This document shows positions 44,762-57,700 of a DNA stretch of 64,000 nt, in pieces (the stretch's first letter is position 1; each line of letters starts with the position of its first letter). The notes under the pieces were generated by a model. It was not told the origin of the DNA, made no database searches, and was given only the letters and a program-made list of their open reading frames with translations. This stretch comes from Nannochloropsis oceanica (Eukaryota > Sar > Eustigmatophyceae > Eustigmatales > Monodopsidaceae): the NCBI GenBank assembly GCA_004519485.1, contig CP038118.1:186001-250000 (forward strand), read 5' to 3'. The translations under genes were made by a program, and so were the position numbers.

Positions 44762-47700
44762 ATGGCCCATGCTGCTGGCAATATTGATACACCGGACAAT
44801 GTCCCCTTGGTTCCAGAAGCTCTTCCACGGCTGTCACCATCTCTGCCACCATCATCGCCATCAGTGTGTTTGTCGGTGCGCATGGCCTCAGCCAACTCAT
44901 TGGTGCGCGTGCACCCTCCCCCGAACCCCCCATCTTTATCCTCGTCCCCAGACCCGCCAAAGTCGATGCGACCGACATCCCAAATCACTAAGAAAGTGAG
45001 GTTTGCGGACCAACAGCCCAAACCCTGGCCTTTCACCCCCAAGTGGTGGGGGGTTATCTGGCTTCACCTCTCGTCACGACGGAAGTGGCAGGAATGGCTA
45101 GACGAGGTTCAATACAAAATGAAAAAGATAATGAGAAGCTCGTGGTACATTCACCTGCTCTGTATATTGACCCTTTACAGCTTACTAGGTGACCAGATTC
45201 GACTAGCTGCAATGCCTATGCACGTAGATAGAGGCTTCATGGCCCTTGACACCTTTATCTTGGTCGTGTTTTTCCTCGAGATGGTGGCCATGGCGTGGGT
45301 CCGCCCCGAGTACTTCTTCCGACTCCTGCCCTCTCCCTCCTCCTGCTCCGCAGCCGGCAGCCTTGAAGGTGGTCTAGGTCAATCCTCCGTCTATTCTATT
45401 TCCTCTATTCCCTTCTCTTCCAATTTCTCAAGCAGCACAGACCCCACGCGCCAACGACACTACCAACATTCCCCGTCTTCTTCCAAGTCCTCCGGGTTGC
45501 TGTGCTGTCTCCAACGCCTGCAGTTCCCCAGCTTCTATTTCTGGCTAGACCTGCTAGCATTAGTCCTCCTCTCCTTCGATGTGACTTTTCACAGTTATTT
45601 ATCACCTGGTCAGACAAGCGCCTTACTTTCTTCTCATGCCTCTAGGATGAGCTCCAACTCCATTCGACTTATCCGCGTCCTTCGTGCCTGCAGTTACATG
45701 CGCATCCTCAAGCATTTCGCTCCAGTCCATACATATTTCCATGGTAACTACAGCAGCAACATCAGTAGCAGCAACAATCATGCAAAATCCTCCTTGAAAC
45801 TCAATGCTGAACCCCAGGGGACGTTGAGTACGACATGCAACAAGAGGAAGGTCAGCTATGGAAAGAATACCTATTCGTCTTCGTGGAGCGGTGACAAGAA
45901 TGACAGCGACAGCAGCAACAATAAGAAACGCCTGGCAACAAAGATCAATGAGAGCATCCACCGCAAGCTTCTCGTGGGCGGCGTCCTTCTAGTGTCCCTC
46001 GCGCCCTATCTCAGCTACACCGCTCACGACACCACCTGGGAGTTTGCCATGACCACCCTCGACCAGGCCTTCGCCCTCAATTTTTCCTCATCAATTGTCA
46101 GCAACACTTCCTCATCCCATTCTTCCCTCGTTCAAAAGATAGTTACCCTTCTGGAGGATGCGACAGGCGATCACATTGCGTTTCTGCAGATAAACGACCT
46201 CCCTCCCTTCCTCAACAATGCCACGCTCCTATCTGACCTCCGGTCCCAGGAACGCAATACTTTCTCTTTATCGTCATTATCCTCTGCTCCCGATCAAAAA
46301 TTGACCATCATTGGCGTGAAAGACATCAGAAGCGAGTCACGCTTGTGGGCAGTAGAGGGGATTCTGCTATGCATTACGGTCGTGCTGCTGTTTGTAGGTC
46401 TCTCTGCTTCTTTGTACGCAGATCTCTCTCGGTTGGTATTCATCCCGCTTGAGCAGATGGTTCAGCTGGTAGATCGCATTCGTCTAAATCCTTTGGCGCC
46501 CATTCCGGAGGCGGGCGCTGCCAGTGATATTCAGCGACGCAAAACTCAGCAAAGCGTGGACAAAAGTGGAGAGAGCAGAGGTCGGGAAGGAAGAACAGCC
46601 GGCGGGTATCAGGGATCGGGATTGGAGCCCGCGTTGTTGCTGCAGACTATCGGGAAAATTGGCGCTCTGGTACGCGTTGGCTTGGGGGAAGCTGGAGCAG
46701 ACATAATCTCGCGACATATGCAGGACGACAGTGACGCCGATGGAGGTGGTGGGAATAAGCTGGATCTGCGGTCCTCGGGGAAGCTCGTGTCGGCTTTATT
46801 TGTGTTTTGTGATGTCCGGAACTTTACGGATACGACAGAGTGCCTACAGGAGGAAGTTATGTTATTTGTGAATAAGATTGCAGCTATCTTGCATGAGTTG
46901 ACGGTGCACTGCGAGGGGGCACCGAATAAGAACGTGGGAGACGCGTTCCTGCTTGTATGGAAGCTCCAGAACCATGACAAGGGCGACGATGAGGAGGGCG
47001 ACGACGAGCGACAGGATCCTGAGGCTATGACGCGTCAAGCACTTATTGATGAGGGGGGCAAGCATGCCACCCTCTTAGCAGGGCAAGCTTTGTACTGCGT
47101 GCTCAAATTCGCATTAGAGCTTTCCCGGCTGCATGGGTACGTCTGCCAGTTCTCTTCCGCGGCGAGTCAGCGTTTATTTTCACGCATGCCTGATTACCGC
47201 GTGGGAGTTGGTTTTGGTCTACACGTGGGCTGGGCGGTGGAGGGGGCAATTGGCTCCGAACAAAAGATCGATGTGTCATATATTTCGCCGCATGTGACAA
47301 CGTCAGAGTACCTGCAGGATTTAACGAAATATTACGGGTGCACGATCTTGATGTCAGATGTTTTCTTCCACTTGCTCCCACCTCAGGCGCAGTATAATTG
47401 TCGTCAGATCGATTGCTTGCGTCAGAAGGGGGAAGAGGGTGATCCGATGAGTATTTACACCTATGACTGTGACCCGGAGATAATGCAATCACTCAGAGGA
47501 GAGGTCCGGAACAGCAGCCCCCACCCTACAATTTCCATGCCGCCGCCGTCCTCCTCGACACCATCCTCCTCTTCTCCTTCTGCGTCAGTGATGGCAAGGC
47601 ACCCGCAGGATCGCGGCAGCGGGGGCATCGCCGGTGCCCGTGGGAATAGCAGCAGTAGCCCAAACGCAGGAGCAGCACCCGCAGCGGCACGCAGCGACGA

Positions 47701-47989
47701 CGGGGACCCTCTCAAGATCTCGTTCAAGTCGTACTTGTCCACGGTATGGGATAACGATCCTGACCTACAGCATATCCGCACGAAACTTCATCCTAATTTT
47801 CGTGCGACGTGGAATTACGCCATGAGCTCCTACTTGGCGGGGGAGTGGAGCTCGGCCAAGCAAGGTTTTGAGACGACACTGGAATTATCGGGGGGGACGG
47901 ACGGACCGAGCAAGGCATTGTTAGCTATAATGAGTCGACACAAAAACAAGGCCCCGCATGACTGGGCAGGGTGGCGGGAGTTGGGGTGA
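44762..47989 (+). CDS. Membrane class III nucleotide cyclase with voltage-sensor-like N-terminus
   Basis: One intronless frame of 1075 residues. Four N-terminal membrane segments (about 130-150, 158-181, 258-280, 298-320) look like a voltage-sensor bundle: the second is FMALDTFILVVFFLEMVAMA, the third FWLDLLALVLLSFDV, and the fourth carries Arg every third residue (IRLIRVLRACSYMRILK). Then come a segment at 401-420, about 110 non-membrane residues probably on the outer face, a segment at 528-556, and a HAMP-like stretch (FIPLEQMVQLVDRIRLNPLAP). The catalytic domain is about 673-905: first metal Asp in FVFCDVRNFTD, second in KNVGDAFLLVW, and adenine-type Lys and Asp in KNVGD and KIDVSY. The usual transition-state Asn and Arg (VNxASR) are replaced in PHVTTSEYL. 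No pore motif is visible. Product is probably cAMP, but catalytic competence is uncertain. A Ser/Pro-rich tail ends in a conserved-looking helical segment. Confidence 0.82.
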   Translation: MAHAAGNIDTPDNVPLVPEALPRLSPSLPPSSPSVCLSVRMASANSLVRVHPPPNPPSLSSSPDPPKSMRPTSQITKKVRFADQQPKPWPFTPKWWGVIWLHLSSRRKWQEWLDEVQYKMKKIMRSSWYIHLLCILTLYSLLGDQIRLAAMPMHVDRGFMALDTFILVVFFLEMVAMAWVRPEYFFRLLPSPSSCSAAGSLEGGLGQSSVYSISSIPFSSNFSSSTDPTRQRHYQHSPSSSKSSGLLCCLQRLQFPSFYFWLDLLALVLLSFDVTFHSYLSPGQTSALLSSHASRMSSNSIRLIRVLRACSYMRILKHFAPVHTYFHGNYSSNISSSNNHAKSSLKLNAEPQGTLSTTCNKRKVSYGKNTYSSSWSGDKNDSDSSNNKKRLATKINESIHRKLLVGGVLLVSLAPYLSYTAHDTTWEFAMTTLDQAFALNFSSSIVSNTSSSHSSLVQKIVTLLEDATGDHIAFLQINDLPPFLNNATLLSDLRSQERNTFSLSSLSSAPDQKLTIIGVKDIRSESRLWAVEGILLCITVVLLFVGLSASLYADLSRLVFIPLEQMVQLVDRIRLNPLAPIPEAGAASDIQRRKTQQSVDKSGESRGREGRTAGGYQGSGLEPALLLQTIGKIGALVRVGLGEAGADIISRHMQDDSDADGGGGNKLDLRSSGKLVSALFVFCDVRNFTDTTECLQEEVMLFVNKIAAILHELTVHCEGAPNKNVGDAFLLVWKLQNHDKGDDEEGDDERQDPEAMTRQALIDEGGKHATLLAGQALYCVLKFALELSRLHGYVCQFSSAASQRLFSRMPDYRVGVGFGLHVGWAVEGAIGSEQKIDVSYISPHVTTSEYLQDLTKYYGCTILMSDVFFHLLPPQAQYNCRQIDCLRQKGEEGDPMSIYTYDCDPEIMQSLRGEVRNSSPHPTISMPPPSSSTPSSSSPSASVMARHPQDRGSGGIAGARGNSSSSPNAGAAPAAARSDDGDPLKISFKSYLSTVWDNDPDLQHIRTKLHPNFRATWNYAMSSYLAGEWSSAKQGFETTLELSGGTDGPSKALLAIMSRHKNKAPHDWAGWRELG

Positions 47990-48425
47990 TGAGGATAAAG
48001 AGTGGAGGGGAGGGGAAAACAGAGGAGCGAAGGAGAGGGTGAAGAACATGAATAACAGGAGAAGTTAGAAATGTTGATCCGCTCACTTATTAAAAAAGAG
48101 TTGTGGCGACCCATTGAACAGGCTTCGAAAGAAAAAAGAATGTGCGTTCGGCGTCCAACACTCTTTGTGTGTGGCGATCGGAGGAGCCAATGCCAGAAAC
48201 GGTGGCGGTCGTTTTTCCTTGCTCTTCAATCTCATGAAGTTCCCTCGCTGCATGTTTTCCTACTGTTGACTTGCATTCCTATCGCTTACGGAGACTCTCA
48301 CATATCTACACCCACATTCACACTTCACGCAGGACACTCTTGCGCTTCTGCCGCCTCGCCACCTCGTCGTGCCAGGCATGTGGGTGTCCGCTGCGTCGCC
48401 CTCTGCTGGAGGCAGTGGCAGAAGC
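47990..48425. other. Intergenic region between two plus-strand genes
   Basis: 436 bp holding the cyclase 3' end (AATTATTAAAAAAG-like A-rich stretch near 48085-48100) and the upstream region of the protease gene. An in-frame upstream ATG at 48381 could extend the protease N-terminus. No other gene is seen. Confidence 0.35.
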
Positions 48426-51178
48426 ATGCGCGGCCTCATCCCCATACTCCAAGCACTCCTTGTCCTTACCCAGTCATTGAGAGTGGCAGGCGTCTTGCCC
48501 ACGGGAATGATTGAGTTCAAGAGCACCAAGGGCTACACCTATTGCGCGGGAGGGGTAAGTTGTTTTGTGGGGCGGGTGTTTGGTTTTTTTGTGCTTGGAT
48601 TAAGAAGAATGACGCAAACTGGAGAGTCGGGACACGGCACTACCACTTCCCCTGCGCTCCTCCCCTACCCTCCCTGTATTGTGCGCGTTATATGAATGGT
48701 TCTGTGCTACGTTGTGGCTCAATGTGAATGATAGGAGAAGTGGGTGCTCGTGCCAGGGATGTACATATACGGCTTGACAGTTTTGCTTTTATCCACCCTC
48801 CGACTGACTCAACCTCCTTTCCCCTAACACAACATCAACAGGACTTCGGCCCCTTCCTCCCCTCCAAAAAGCACGCCCCTGAGCTCATCCTCACCGAGCC
48901 CGCCGAAGCTACTGATCAGATGGGCTGCACCACGCCCCTCGTCCTCCCTCCCCTCCCTGCCAACCAGCCCTTCGCCGTCCTCCTCGCCCGGGGCAAATGC
49001 TCCTTCGAGTCCAAAACCGTCGCGGCGGAAGCTGCCGGGGCTTCCCTGGTTATCATCTACAACAACGAAGAAGGGCTTTACTACAACAAAACTGCCGGCA
49101 CGCCACAATTGGATTATGAGTGCAGTAACGGGAATGCTTTTCTCCCCACCGTTGCGGAACCTCTCTGGTCGCCTCTCAACAACCCCACTTCCTGCGCGAC
49201 GGACCCGCGCTGTGCCTCTGGCCGGTGTGTTGTGACGAATCATACTGATGCCGCAATGGGCGGCACGGAAGTGTGTTGCGCCTGGGATGTGTATATGACC
49301 ATGGGGCCCGACCCGACAATTGAGAATGGTACAGCTTCTTCTCTCCCTTCCTCGCCGTCGATCCCTGCCGTGTATGTCACCATGCGGGACGCCGATGTCC
49401 TGAAGACAGAGATGCATGCTGCAACTGTTGCAGCCTCCTTTTCCTCTGCTTTTTCTTTCACCACCTCCCCCACGCTGCCTCTAAAGCAGCAGGTCTTGGG
49501 GGCAGGAGGGAGGGAAGGAGTGTTGGGTATGTTCCGGATTGCGGTATATGAGCGCCCACGGCCCCCTTATAACCTTTCCTCTATCTTGATTTGGCTTTTG
49601 GGTTGTGCTACTGTTACCTTCGCGGCCTGGAACTCCTCTAGGGTGAAGACGGGAGGGAGGAAAGGGGGAGTAAGGAGGGAGGTGGTGTTGATGGAGGGAG
49701 GGGCGCGACGGGAGGAAGAGGCTTACGACGAGGATGATGAGGACGAGATACCGGCCATTGAGTTGTCGATCGGGCATACGATAGGGTTCATAGTAATGGC
49801 GTCTTGTTTCTTAATTCTTCTCTTTTACGTAGATCTTAACCGTGTGATTTCTGGACTCTACGCCCTCTCGGCGGGCTCGGCCGTTGCCACCATTGCGGCG
49901 CACCCTTTACTGAAGAAACTGTTACCTCGGAGGATCGCCAGAGCGCTGGTCGTGAATTATGGGCGGTGGGATATACGCATCAATGTGCTTGACTTCTTGT
50001 CGACGGGCTTGGGGCTGGGGATGGGGGTGTGGTGGTTTGTAGTGAGGGACACGGCGAACTACGCGTGGGTGCTGCAAGACATCATGGGTGTGTGTCTATG
50101 TGTCCTTTTTTTAACGCTGGTCCGCTTTCCTAATATCAAGGTCGCGACAGTTTTGTTGGTGCTGGCATTTCTGTACGACATCTTTTTCGTGTTTTTGAGC
50201 CCGGTGTTTTTCCATGAGAGTGTGATGATTAAGGTACCTGGAAGGGAGGCAGGGAGGGAGGCAGGGAGGGAGTGACAGAGGGTTTGTGTGTTGAAAATGA
50301 TTAGAATTCTATTATTCTGCTTCTTACCCCCCTGAAGGACAACGATGCTACATCGAGAAGAAGCCACCAAGCTGAAACGCCCATCCTCTCTCCCTCCCTC
50401 CCACTCCCCCCCCTCTTTCGCTCCTCCCCTCCTTTCCCTCCCGTAGGTAGCTACTGGCGGTGCCCCAAAGGCGGACGAGACTTATTGTGAAAAATATCCT
50501 CTCGACAAGAAGTGTCACGTCCGTGACACCCTGCCCATGCTCTTGGTCCTACCGCGGATTAATGATTATGCGACCGGCTTCACTATGCTGGGCCTGGGCG
50601 ATATCATCCTCCCGGGCCTGTTGGTGGCGTTTGCCGCCCGATATGACAGGGCAATGGGCAAGAAACACCTTCTCGCTTTCCACAAATGCTGCTCCGAACG
50701 TAGTTATTTCCGGATGATGGTTGTGGGATACGCCGTCGGGTTGATGATGGCAAATGTGGCTGTCTACGCCATGAATATGGGACAACCCGCCCTCCTTTAC
50801 CTTGTTCCCTGCACTCTGGGGGTCTTTGCCCTGGTCTCCTACCGTGAAGGGACCCTCCGTCAGATGTGGCAAGGTCCACCTGCGCTTCAGCCGCCCGGAC
50901 TGCCGCAACACCAGGAGGGAGGGGAGGAAGCGCCTCCGGCAGGAGCGGAAGGGACTGTGGTCATGGCGACGCCTGTTGAGGGAAGTGTACGAGCGGGAAG
51001 CGAGGGTTTGGCGGTAGCTGGGAATGGGAGCGGAATGACAGTTCAAGGGGAGAATGGTAGCAGCAACAGCAACAATAGCAGCACCGTCACCGGCAATAGC
51101 AACAGTAATACCAACACCAACACTGCAGGGGCTGCGCCTTCCGTGACTGAGGAGGACGCCCCACTTTTGGACATCTAA
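48426..51178 (+). CDS. SPPL: Signal-peptide-peptidase-like intramembrane aspartic protease (SPPL2 type)
   Basis: Exons 48426-48554, 48842-50233 and 50447-51178, all phase 0, give 750 residues. The first exon is a signal peptide (MRGLIPILQALLVLTQSLRVAG; earlier in-frame ATGs exist). Residues about 45-240 form a PA domain (PFAVLLARGKCSFESKTVAAEAAGASLVIIYNN), as in SPPL2. Nine membrane segments would follow; the catalytic motifs are complete: Asp489 in LYDIFF, Asp559 in GLGDIILPG, and the PAL motif QPALLYLVP at about 620. Such enzymes (MEROPS A22B) cut type II membrane proteins inside the bilayer in late secretory compartments. A basic/acidic loop (EEEAYDEDDEDE) sits between the first two membrane segments. 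The tail is Asn/Ser-rich and ends in DAPLLDI, an acidic dileucine-like sorting signal. Its stop faces that of the dynein gene. Confidence 0.9.
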
Positions 51179-51763
51179 TTCTTGATCGATAGAGAATAAA
51201 ACTTGGGTCCAAGACCAAGGAAGGAGTACACTTAAAGAGGGAGGAGGAGGTTCGTTTTGTGGGTGGATGTATTTTTAGGTAGGGCTCACATGTAGTGCTG
51301 AATGGTGTAGGGTGGAATGTATCTGTATGGGGGGAAAAGCCAAAACGAGCAGGACACATAATTCCAATCATCTTTTGGATGCCGAAGAAATAAATTTCGA
51401 TGGTTGAAAGTTTGTTAGCACGTATATGACTTTCCATCGCAAGTGCAATCAATATGGATAGGTCACATGACGCAGGCATACCGCCCGACGTGCATACGGT
51501 GCGGGAGAATAAAGGGAACAAATGAGATAACTACTAGGATTACAATTCGTATTAAAACGTGATGGTGATTGTACAGCTATAGAGACACTTCATCATTAAG
51601 TATGAATGCTACTCAAAAAAGTAATGTGAGGTAAAAATCAATGTAGCCTGTTGAAGTATGCTTACTCGCCTTGGCACTTCTTTATTGTAGATAGATATAC
51701 TTTATTATTACAAATAAATATACTTGGGCCCTTTTTCTTTATCCATCCCTCCTCTCCCTCTCT
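51179..51763. other. Convergent 3' region
   Basis: 585 bp between the stop codons of the SPPL gene (plus) and the dynein gene (minus), AT-richer than its surroundings. gaataaaa at 51192-51199 is a likely polyadenylation signal for SPPL. On the dynein side, tttatt occurrences at 51680-51720 read aataaa on the minus strand. Confidence 0.5.
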
Positions 51764-54700
51764 CTATCCATCCGTGTTGCACAGGAGCGCCGTACCCCGC
51801 AACGCCCAATGTGCGGGAGTGCGATCCCCGCCTTTAAGCGTCACCATTAACACCAAGAAGCGATCAGTTCGAGAAGGATACTTGTAGCATGGTGCTTCAT
51901 AGGGGCCTTGGCTCCCAAACATCTCTTTTCTGACTTTGGTTTGCTCGCCCTTGACGTTTGCTGTAACATATAACACAGGTAAGGGCACAAATAGCTTCTT
52001 CGCCTCGCTCTCCACCAATGTTCCATTCGCCTTGTTCCACCCCGCGCCTTCCAAAGACAGACCATGCACGTAAATACCCTCCGAGGGAGATGTGTGCACT
52101 TGATCGGGCCGCTCATAGGTGGTTACTTCGGTGTGATAGACCACATCGTCCAGAGCCCACTTGTCCGCCTTGTGCTTGCGGGTCACCTCTTGTTTCATTG
52201 CCGTCAGCAGACCCTGCGGATTGAAAAAACCCGGCAGCCAATATGAGTTGGGTCGACCATTGTTCAACCAACTACGGAGCTGCTCGTCCCGTCTGAGAAG
52301 TGAAGAGAACCATAAACCCAAAGTCGGAAGGATCCAGGAGAACTCGTCGCCCGCCACCGTGAATACCCAGGTCTGCGGGACCTTGGCGTCGTACACAGCT
52401 GTGAGCGTGGTTGCCAACTCCTCAGACATAACAATTTCGCCCTTTATGGCGAGCTGTAGCTGTTGTAGCGTGCTTTGGACCTTATTTAGGACGCGCTGTA
52501 AGCGTTGGATTTCTTGGAACAGGAAAATGTTGAGGGGCACGGTAAGTCCGCCCAGCTTGGCCAGCTTGATCCTGTAGTCGTCCTCTTTGTATTCGTCAGG
52601 TAAGTTCGTCAGGAGTTCTGTCGCCTTGTCATACACCACATCCTCCCGGAAAGTGCCGGCGCAATCGCCGGCACTGCCTTTAGGCTGCGTCTCCCCTAGA
52701 GTTTGGAAGAGGGCATTTACCTCTTTCACACGGAAAGTTAGGTCAGCATTCGGGTGCAGACCAAAGATTTCAGGTGAATCCACCTCGGGAAACCGACCCA
52801 CATATTTGCGGTACTCCTGAATGTCCATGCCAGTGTACCAAATCTGGTAATTAAAATCATCAGGAATCTTGAACAAAGGGTGGGCCTGGTTGAAGGAGAA
52901 TTTATCGCTGCATGTCTGAGGATTAAGCCACACCTGAGTGTAAGTCTTGAAGAGACGACGGTCCAAGTTATCAGTGATCTTGCCCCCATACTGCACTTCA
53001 CCAACCATGTATTGAAAAGTCGGCCAAGAAATGGTCCCGCTGTAGAGGTGCTTCTCGAGGAAAAGGATACAGGCCGTCAAATCTCCGTTGTTATACTCGT
53101 AAGGGATGGACCAGCCCAAAGCCCCAAACTTTCGGCGCTCTTGCACTGTCGAGTGCAAAAAGCACAAAGTGAACAGCAGCTGCCGCCACTGCAAGCTTTC
53201 GACACGCTCTAACCGGTCTTGGTCCACAATTGAGGTGTAAGAACGCATAATCCCAGCTTTAAGGCCTGCGGGTGGCTCATTAGTCACCTTGGTTGACAAC
53301 TGCAGCAGTCCCAGCGGGAACTCGGACGAAGGTAGCGCAGTGATAAAGAGGCGGAAACCAGGATTTAAGTTCTCCCGAAGGCGATTCAGTAGTTCCTCCA
53401 ACTGCATCATGAGAGGAATGCCTAGCTCGCAATTCTGCAGCAGGACCCAGGTACCGCTCTGAGCCGCCATTGTCAGAGCTTTGATAGCCACAGGCTCCTG
53501 TCCCTCACCCAAGGAAATAACAGTAGGTGAGGGTAGTTTCTTCCGGCGTGCCAACGTCTCAATAGCATCTGTGGGATCAGCTCCGACAGACAGCAAAAAG
53601 ATGACCGGCACATATGCCACCATGTCCTGATAAATGCTTTCGATCGTGTCTGTGATAGGCTCCACGTACTTGGGTCCCATAGCGGCCGTCCGCCGAATAA
53701 AGTCTTTGCTCGAGAGAATACAACGATCCATGCGCAGCATACGTACTAGCAGAAGCTTCAAAAAAGGCGCGATCTCGACAGTGAGCAATTGGTTTGGAGC
53801 CGCTGCTGCAATCAAAGCGGTGTTCTCGCTTCCAGCAGCCGTATCCCTTTCCTCTGAAGTTCCTCCGGTCATGCGGGCATCGTAGCCGTCGGGCAGTAGC
53901 AGCTGTTCAGGCTCATTGTCTTCGTACCATCGCCGCCAGGCAAGCTCGTTGGCCACCATTTCATCTGGCAAGGCCTTAAAGAAGGGGTGGCTGGTTGAGA
54001 GCTCCACAACGTTAAGCCACGCTTCATTCGTCATCCAGGAAAACGGCTTGCATCGCACCTGATTAATGTCTAGCGCGGCGCCACCTCGCAAGAAAAGCAT
54101 TAGATCTGTGGTCCTCAGCTTCTTTGCGGTGATCAAGATCTTGAGTGTGACTATGAGTACAAAGGTCAATTTGTCCCGCTCATACAGGCCTCGGTTGATG
54201 TATCGATATGTCATGTAGGTCATCATATCAATTATATTGGTGACCCGTTTGGACGCCAATGCCGCACGATCTGCCTTATCCATGGCCTCCGTAAAGATGG
54301 AGAGAAATTGGTCCAAGGAGGTCTGATACATACAATTGACCAACGATATCTCCACGATAGAAAAGTAAAGGACAGAACCGCGTTCAGCCACCTTGCGAAA
54401 CTGTTCCCGCTTTTCGTTAATACTGGTGCGAGTCTCATCGGCCGCAATTAGCTTGGTGTTTACGTCCGCAGCTTTAGCCTTAGTACTTGCCAGCACACTC
54501 ACAAGTTCGTCGTCCTCCAACAAGTTACCAGTGTTAGAGGCGAGGCGCTCTAGCAAAGAAGCGTCAAGCTGCATCAAAGCCTTCCGGTTGCTATTTACCT
54601 CTTCGAGTACCTGACTCAACTGCTCTTCCAAAACCTTCTGTTCTTTCCCAATAACCTTACCCAGAAGCTGCTCCTCAAGGCCGTGCTGTGTTACGGTGAA

Positions 54701-57700
54701 GTCAACCACCGTAGTCTTGGCTTGAAGCTCGGGGGAGAAGTTGGGGTTGGCTAGACGGGTGATAAAATAGAGACGGAATCGAGGGTCGTAGTCCATCATT
54801 TTATCTGCCACCATGATGTACTGCTTTTTGCCCTTGACCATCACCTGTCGCTCTAACACCGGATCAAGCATTACATCAATCTCTTCCTCCACCTGGACGA
54901 TGATCAAAGCCTTGCCCTCACCCATACAACACTCCAGCTTATCGCGCAGTTTCGGGTCGTTGAGTGTGGTGCACTGCCAGGCCGGCACATTCTGGCGCTC
55001 ACGAGACCGGATCCAACCCAATGCTTGAGCTTGCGGATCGATTAGCAGCGGGTAACGACTGGAGTGCGTCACCAAAATGCCGTTCTGCACGGAGAGAGTG
55101 TCCCGTGGCAAGCCCTCCTGCGTCCAGTCCCCTAAGGTGCCCATGTCCGCTAGAAATTGGACAATCGTTTCATCATCGAGAGTCTGGGTCACAGGCACAC
55201 CACGCTCCTCGCAGTCCCGCCGAAACTTGTCATTGACTAGAAGCTTGCGGAATTGCTGGTTGAATGGGCCACAATACGAGACGAAGGCGCATGCCACGGC
55301 GCAGTCGCCCACCAATCGCCGCTTCATGTCAGCAAAATTATCAGCGTCTTCCGTCCAACGAGCCCTCTCTCCTGCAAGTCCGTTGATGAGCTGAGATGCC
55401 TTGTTCATCTTACTCTGCAACATTTGAGCCCCATCCTCGATACGGCGCTTTTCCGTCATTTGCGCCTCAAACATATTCTGCAGTTCCTTGAGGCGGGCTC
55501 GGCAAGCATCCAATCGTGATTCAGCTTCCCTCAAGGCTTTATTGGCGGCATCCATCTGGGCCTGTGCCAACGACAGAGCCTCGAGTTTAGGTTTGACCAC
55601 CTTGGAAGCCTCATGGTACGAGGTCATGGCCCGGACCCATGTACACAAGCCCTCAGCGGCTGCTGAAGCGTTTTTGGCCACGGCGGAAGTGAAATGCTCC
55701 AGTTCCATGTAAGGCTGCAAGAACTCAATAGTCTCTTCATTGATCTTGTCCTTGCCCACCTGACCAAAGTCCAGCAGGATCTGCAAAAAGCGCGAGTCGT
55801 TTAACATATTCATGGCATAAGGCTTGAACGAAGTCTCGATGAATGCCAGCTCCTTCTTGGTGACGCTAAGCTTGGCGGGACGCACGGGATTTAATGGCTT
55901 TTGGAAGAGGATGAGGACGCCGTCAAATACCAATTTGATAATATCGGAAGGATTGGGTAGCTTCTTGATCTCTCCAATATGAGCTGGTCTGATAGAAGCA
56001 ATGGCTGCCTCTGCTTCCTCGACAAAAGGCTGAGCTTTGGCAAGGTCCTGCTCGCATGCGCCTTTTTCCGCCGCGATGCGTGCTGCGTCTTCTTCGCATT
56101 TAATCTTGATTGAAGAAACCTGATCACCCTCCTTTTGCGCTTCCACAGAAGAAATCTCGAGAGAAGCTAGCATCTTATTGGTCTCAAGCGTGGCAATCTC
56201 CAGCTTGCGCTGCTCTTCTGCCAGGACAACCTTCATGGCCTCCACGTCCTTCGCGCCCTGAGTAAGCTTATGCAGGCCCATATTTACACGCTCTTCCTTC
56301 ATCTGCAGCTCCTTCAGCTTCGTGCTGTACAGGGCCTTGAAATTCTTGATAAAGGAGAAATAGGACTTAGGTGTTTGATACACAGACCGGCGCATTTTCA
56401 AGAAGTATTCATCGCACACGTCCGTCACCATCTTATGCACCATACCCATGTGCACCATCAAGCTCTCTTTTACTTCCAGTGTGCACTCTATCGAGAAATC
56501 CTTGATCAAGCCCTGCGACACGCTGACTAATGCCTCCTTCGGCCATGGCAAGAACCAGTCAATAGTGGGGCCGCTGACGAGACCAGGAAACTTGCGCGCT
56601 CGCGTTGCGAATTTAGGATTTAGAGGTGACATGCACAGCACAAGATGTAAGTTATCTCGCACTGTGTCAATGAAAAATTGCTTCATGTTCTCTGACGTTT
56701 CTTCCAGACCCGGGCGTTCTCTCAAAAAGGCTGATCGCATATCCGCTGACATGGACATGTACTCTTCCTTTGAAAACAACCCAGGCACTTCGCCAGTGGT
56801 CAAGATGGAGTTGATTAGCTCCAAGAACACTTCATCCTTGATTTCTGACTCAGTGAACAAGAAAACCGTCTGTTTGCGCAGCTGACCGGCGGTTTTGTAC
56901 AGGAACTTGAGGTCTTCCAAAAAGGCATTAAGGTTGTAGCTCTTCGTCAGCGTGATCTGAAAGCATATCGCCCGCGAAATGTAGGCTGCCAGCCGAGTTA
57001 AGGACTGTTTTCCCGAGCCCCCTACACCCACTAGCAGCGCTGATCCCCGCGGCATTTCTAGCACCCTATTCAGACGCAGTAAATGCTTGAGAGCGTCGTC
57101 AAATAAGACAAGGTCCACTTTTTTGGATGGGAACTCCTCGTTATACCGACGTGCAAAGTGCTCTACCCGGCTCCGGACCTGTGCCAGAGACTCGCCAACT
57201 TCATAGATCTTGGGGGCTTCCTGCTGCAAAACACCGTCATCATCAAAGATATCATCACGCAAGAAATTGACCATGTAAAATTCGTCATTAAGGATGACAT
57301 TCGGCGTCATCTCGGCCATGATGCCATTTTGGTCAGAAACAGCTTGTGAATCGGCTTCGTCCGAGGGTAAAGACAGCAGCATCGAGAATTCTACAGGTAG
57401 GCGCGGCACCAATGGCTGTTCCAGAGATAACAAAGAAGGCGAAAATGTACCACGCAGCACCTCTTCCATGATGTAGGCATACGTTTCCTTATCCTTGTTG
57501 TTGGTCAGTTTGTCGCAGAAAACTCGCTCACACTCATGCTTCCACAACCCGAGCAAAGTCTTGGCTGGCGTGAGGGCTAGCCGTGAGGCCTGTAGACCAC
57601 CACCGCTCAATAAGGTCTCCTTAGGCGTCAGCAATACACCCTGGAAAACCCGGCTCAGCTCCCGCATGTTGAAGATGTAGTGGAACTTGGCCGGAGTCGG

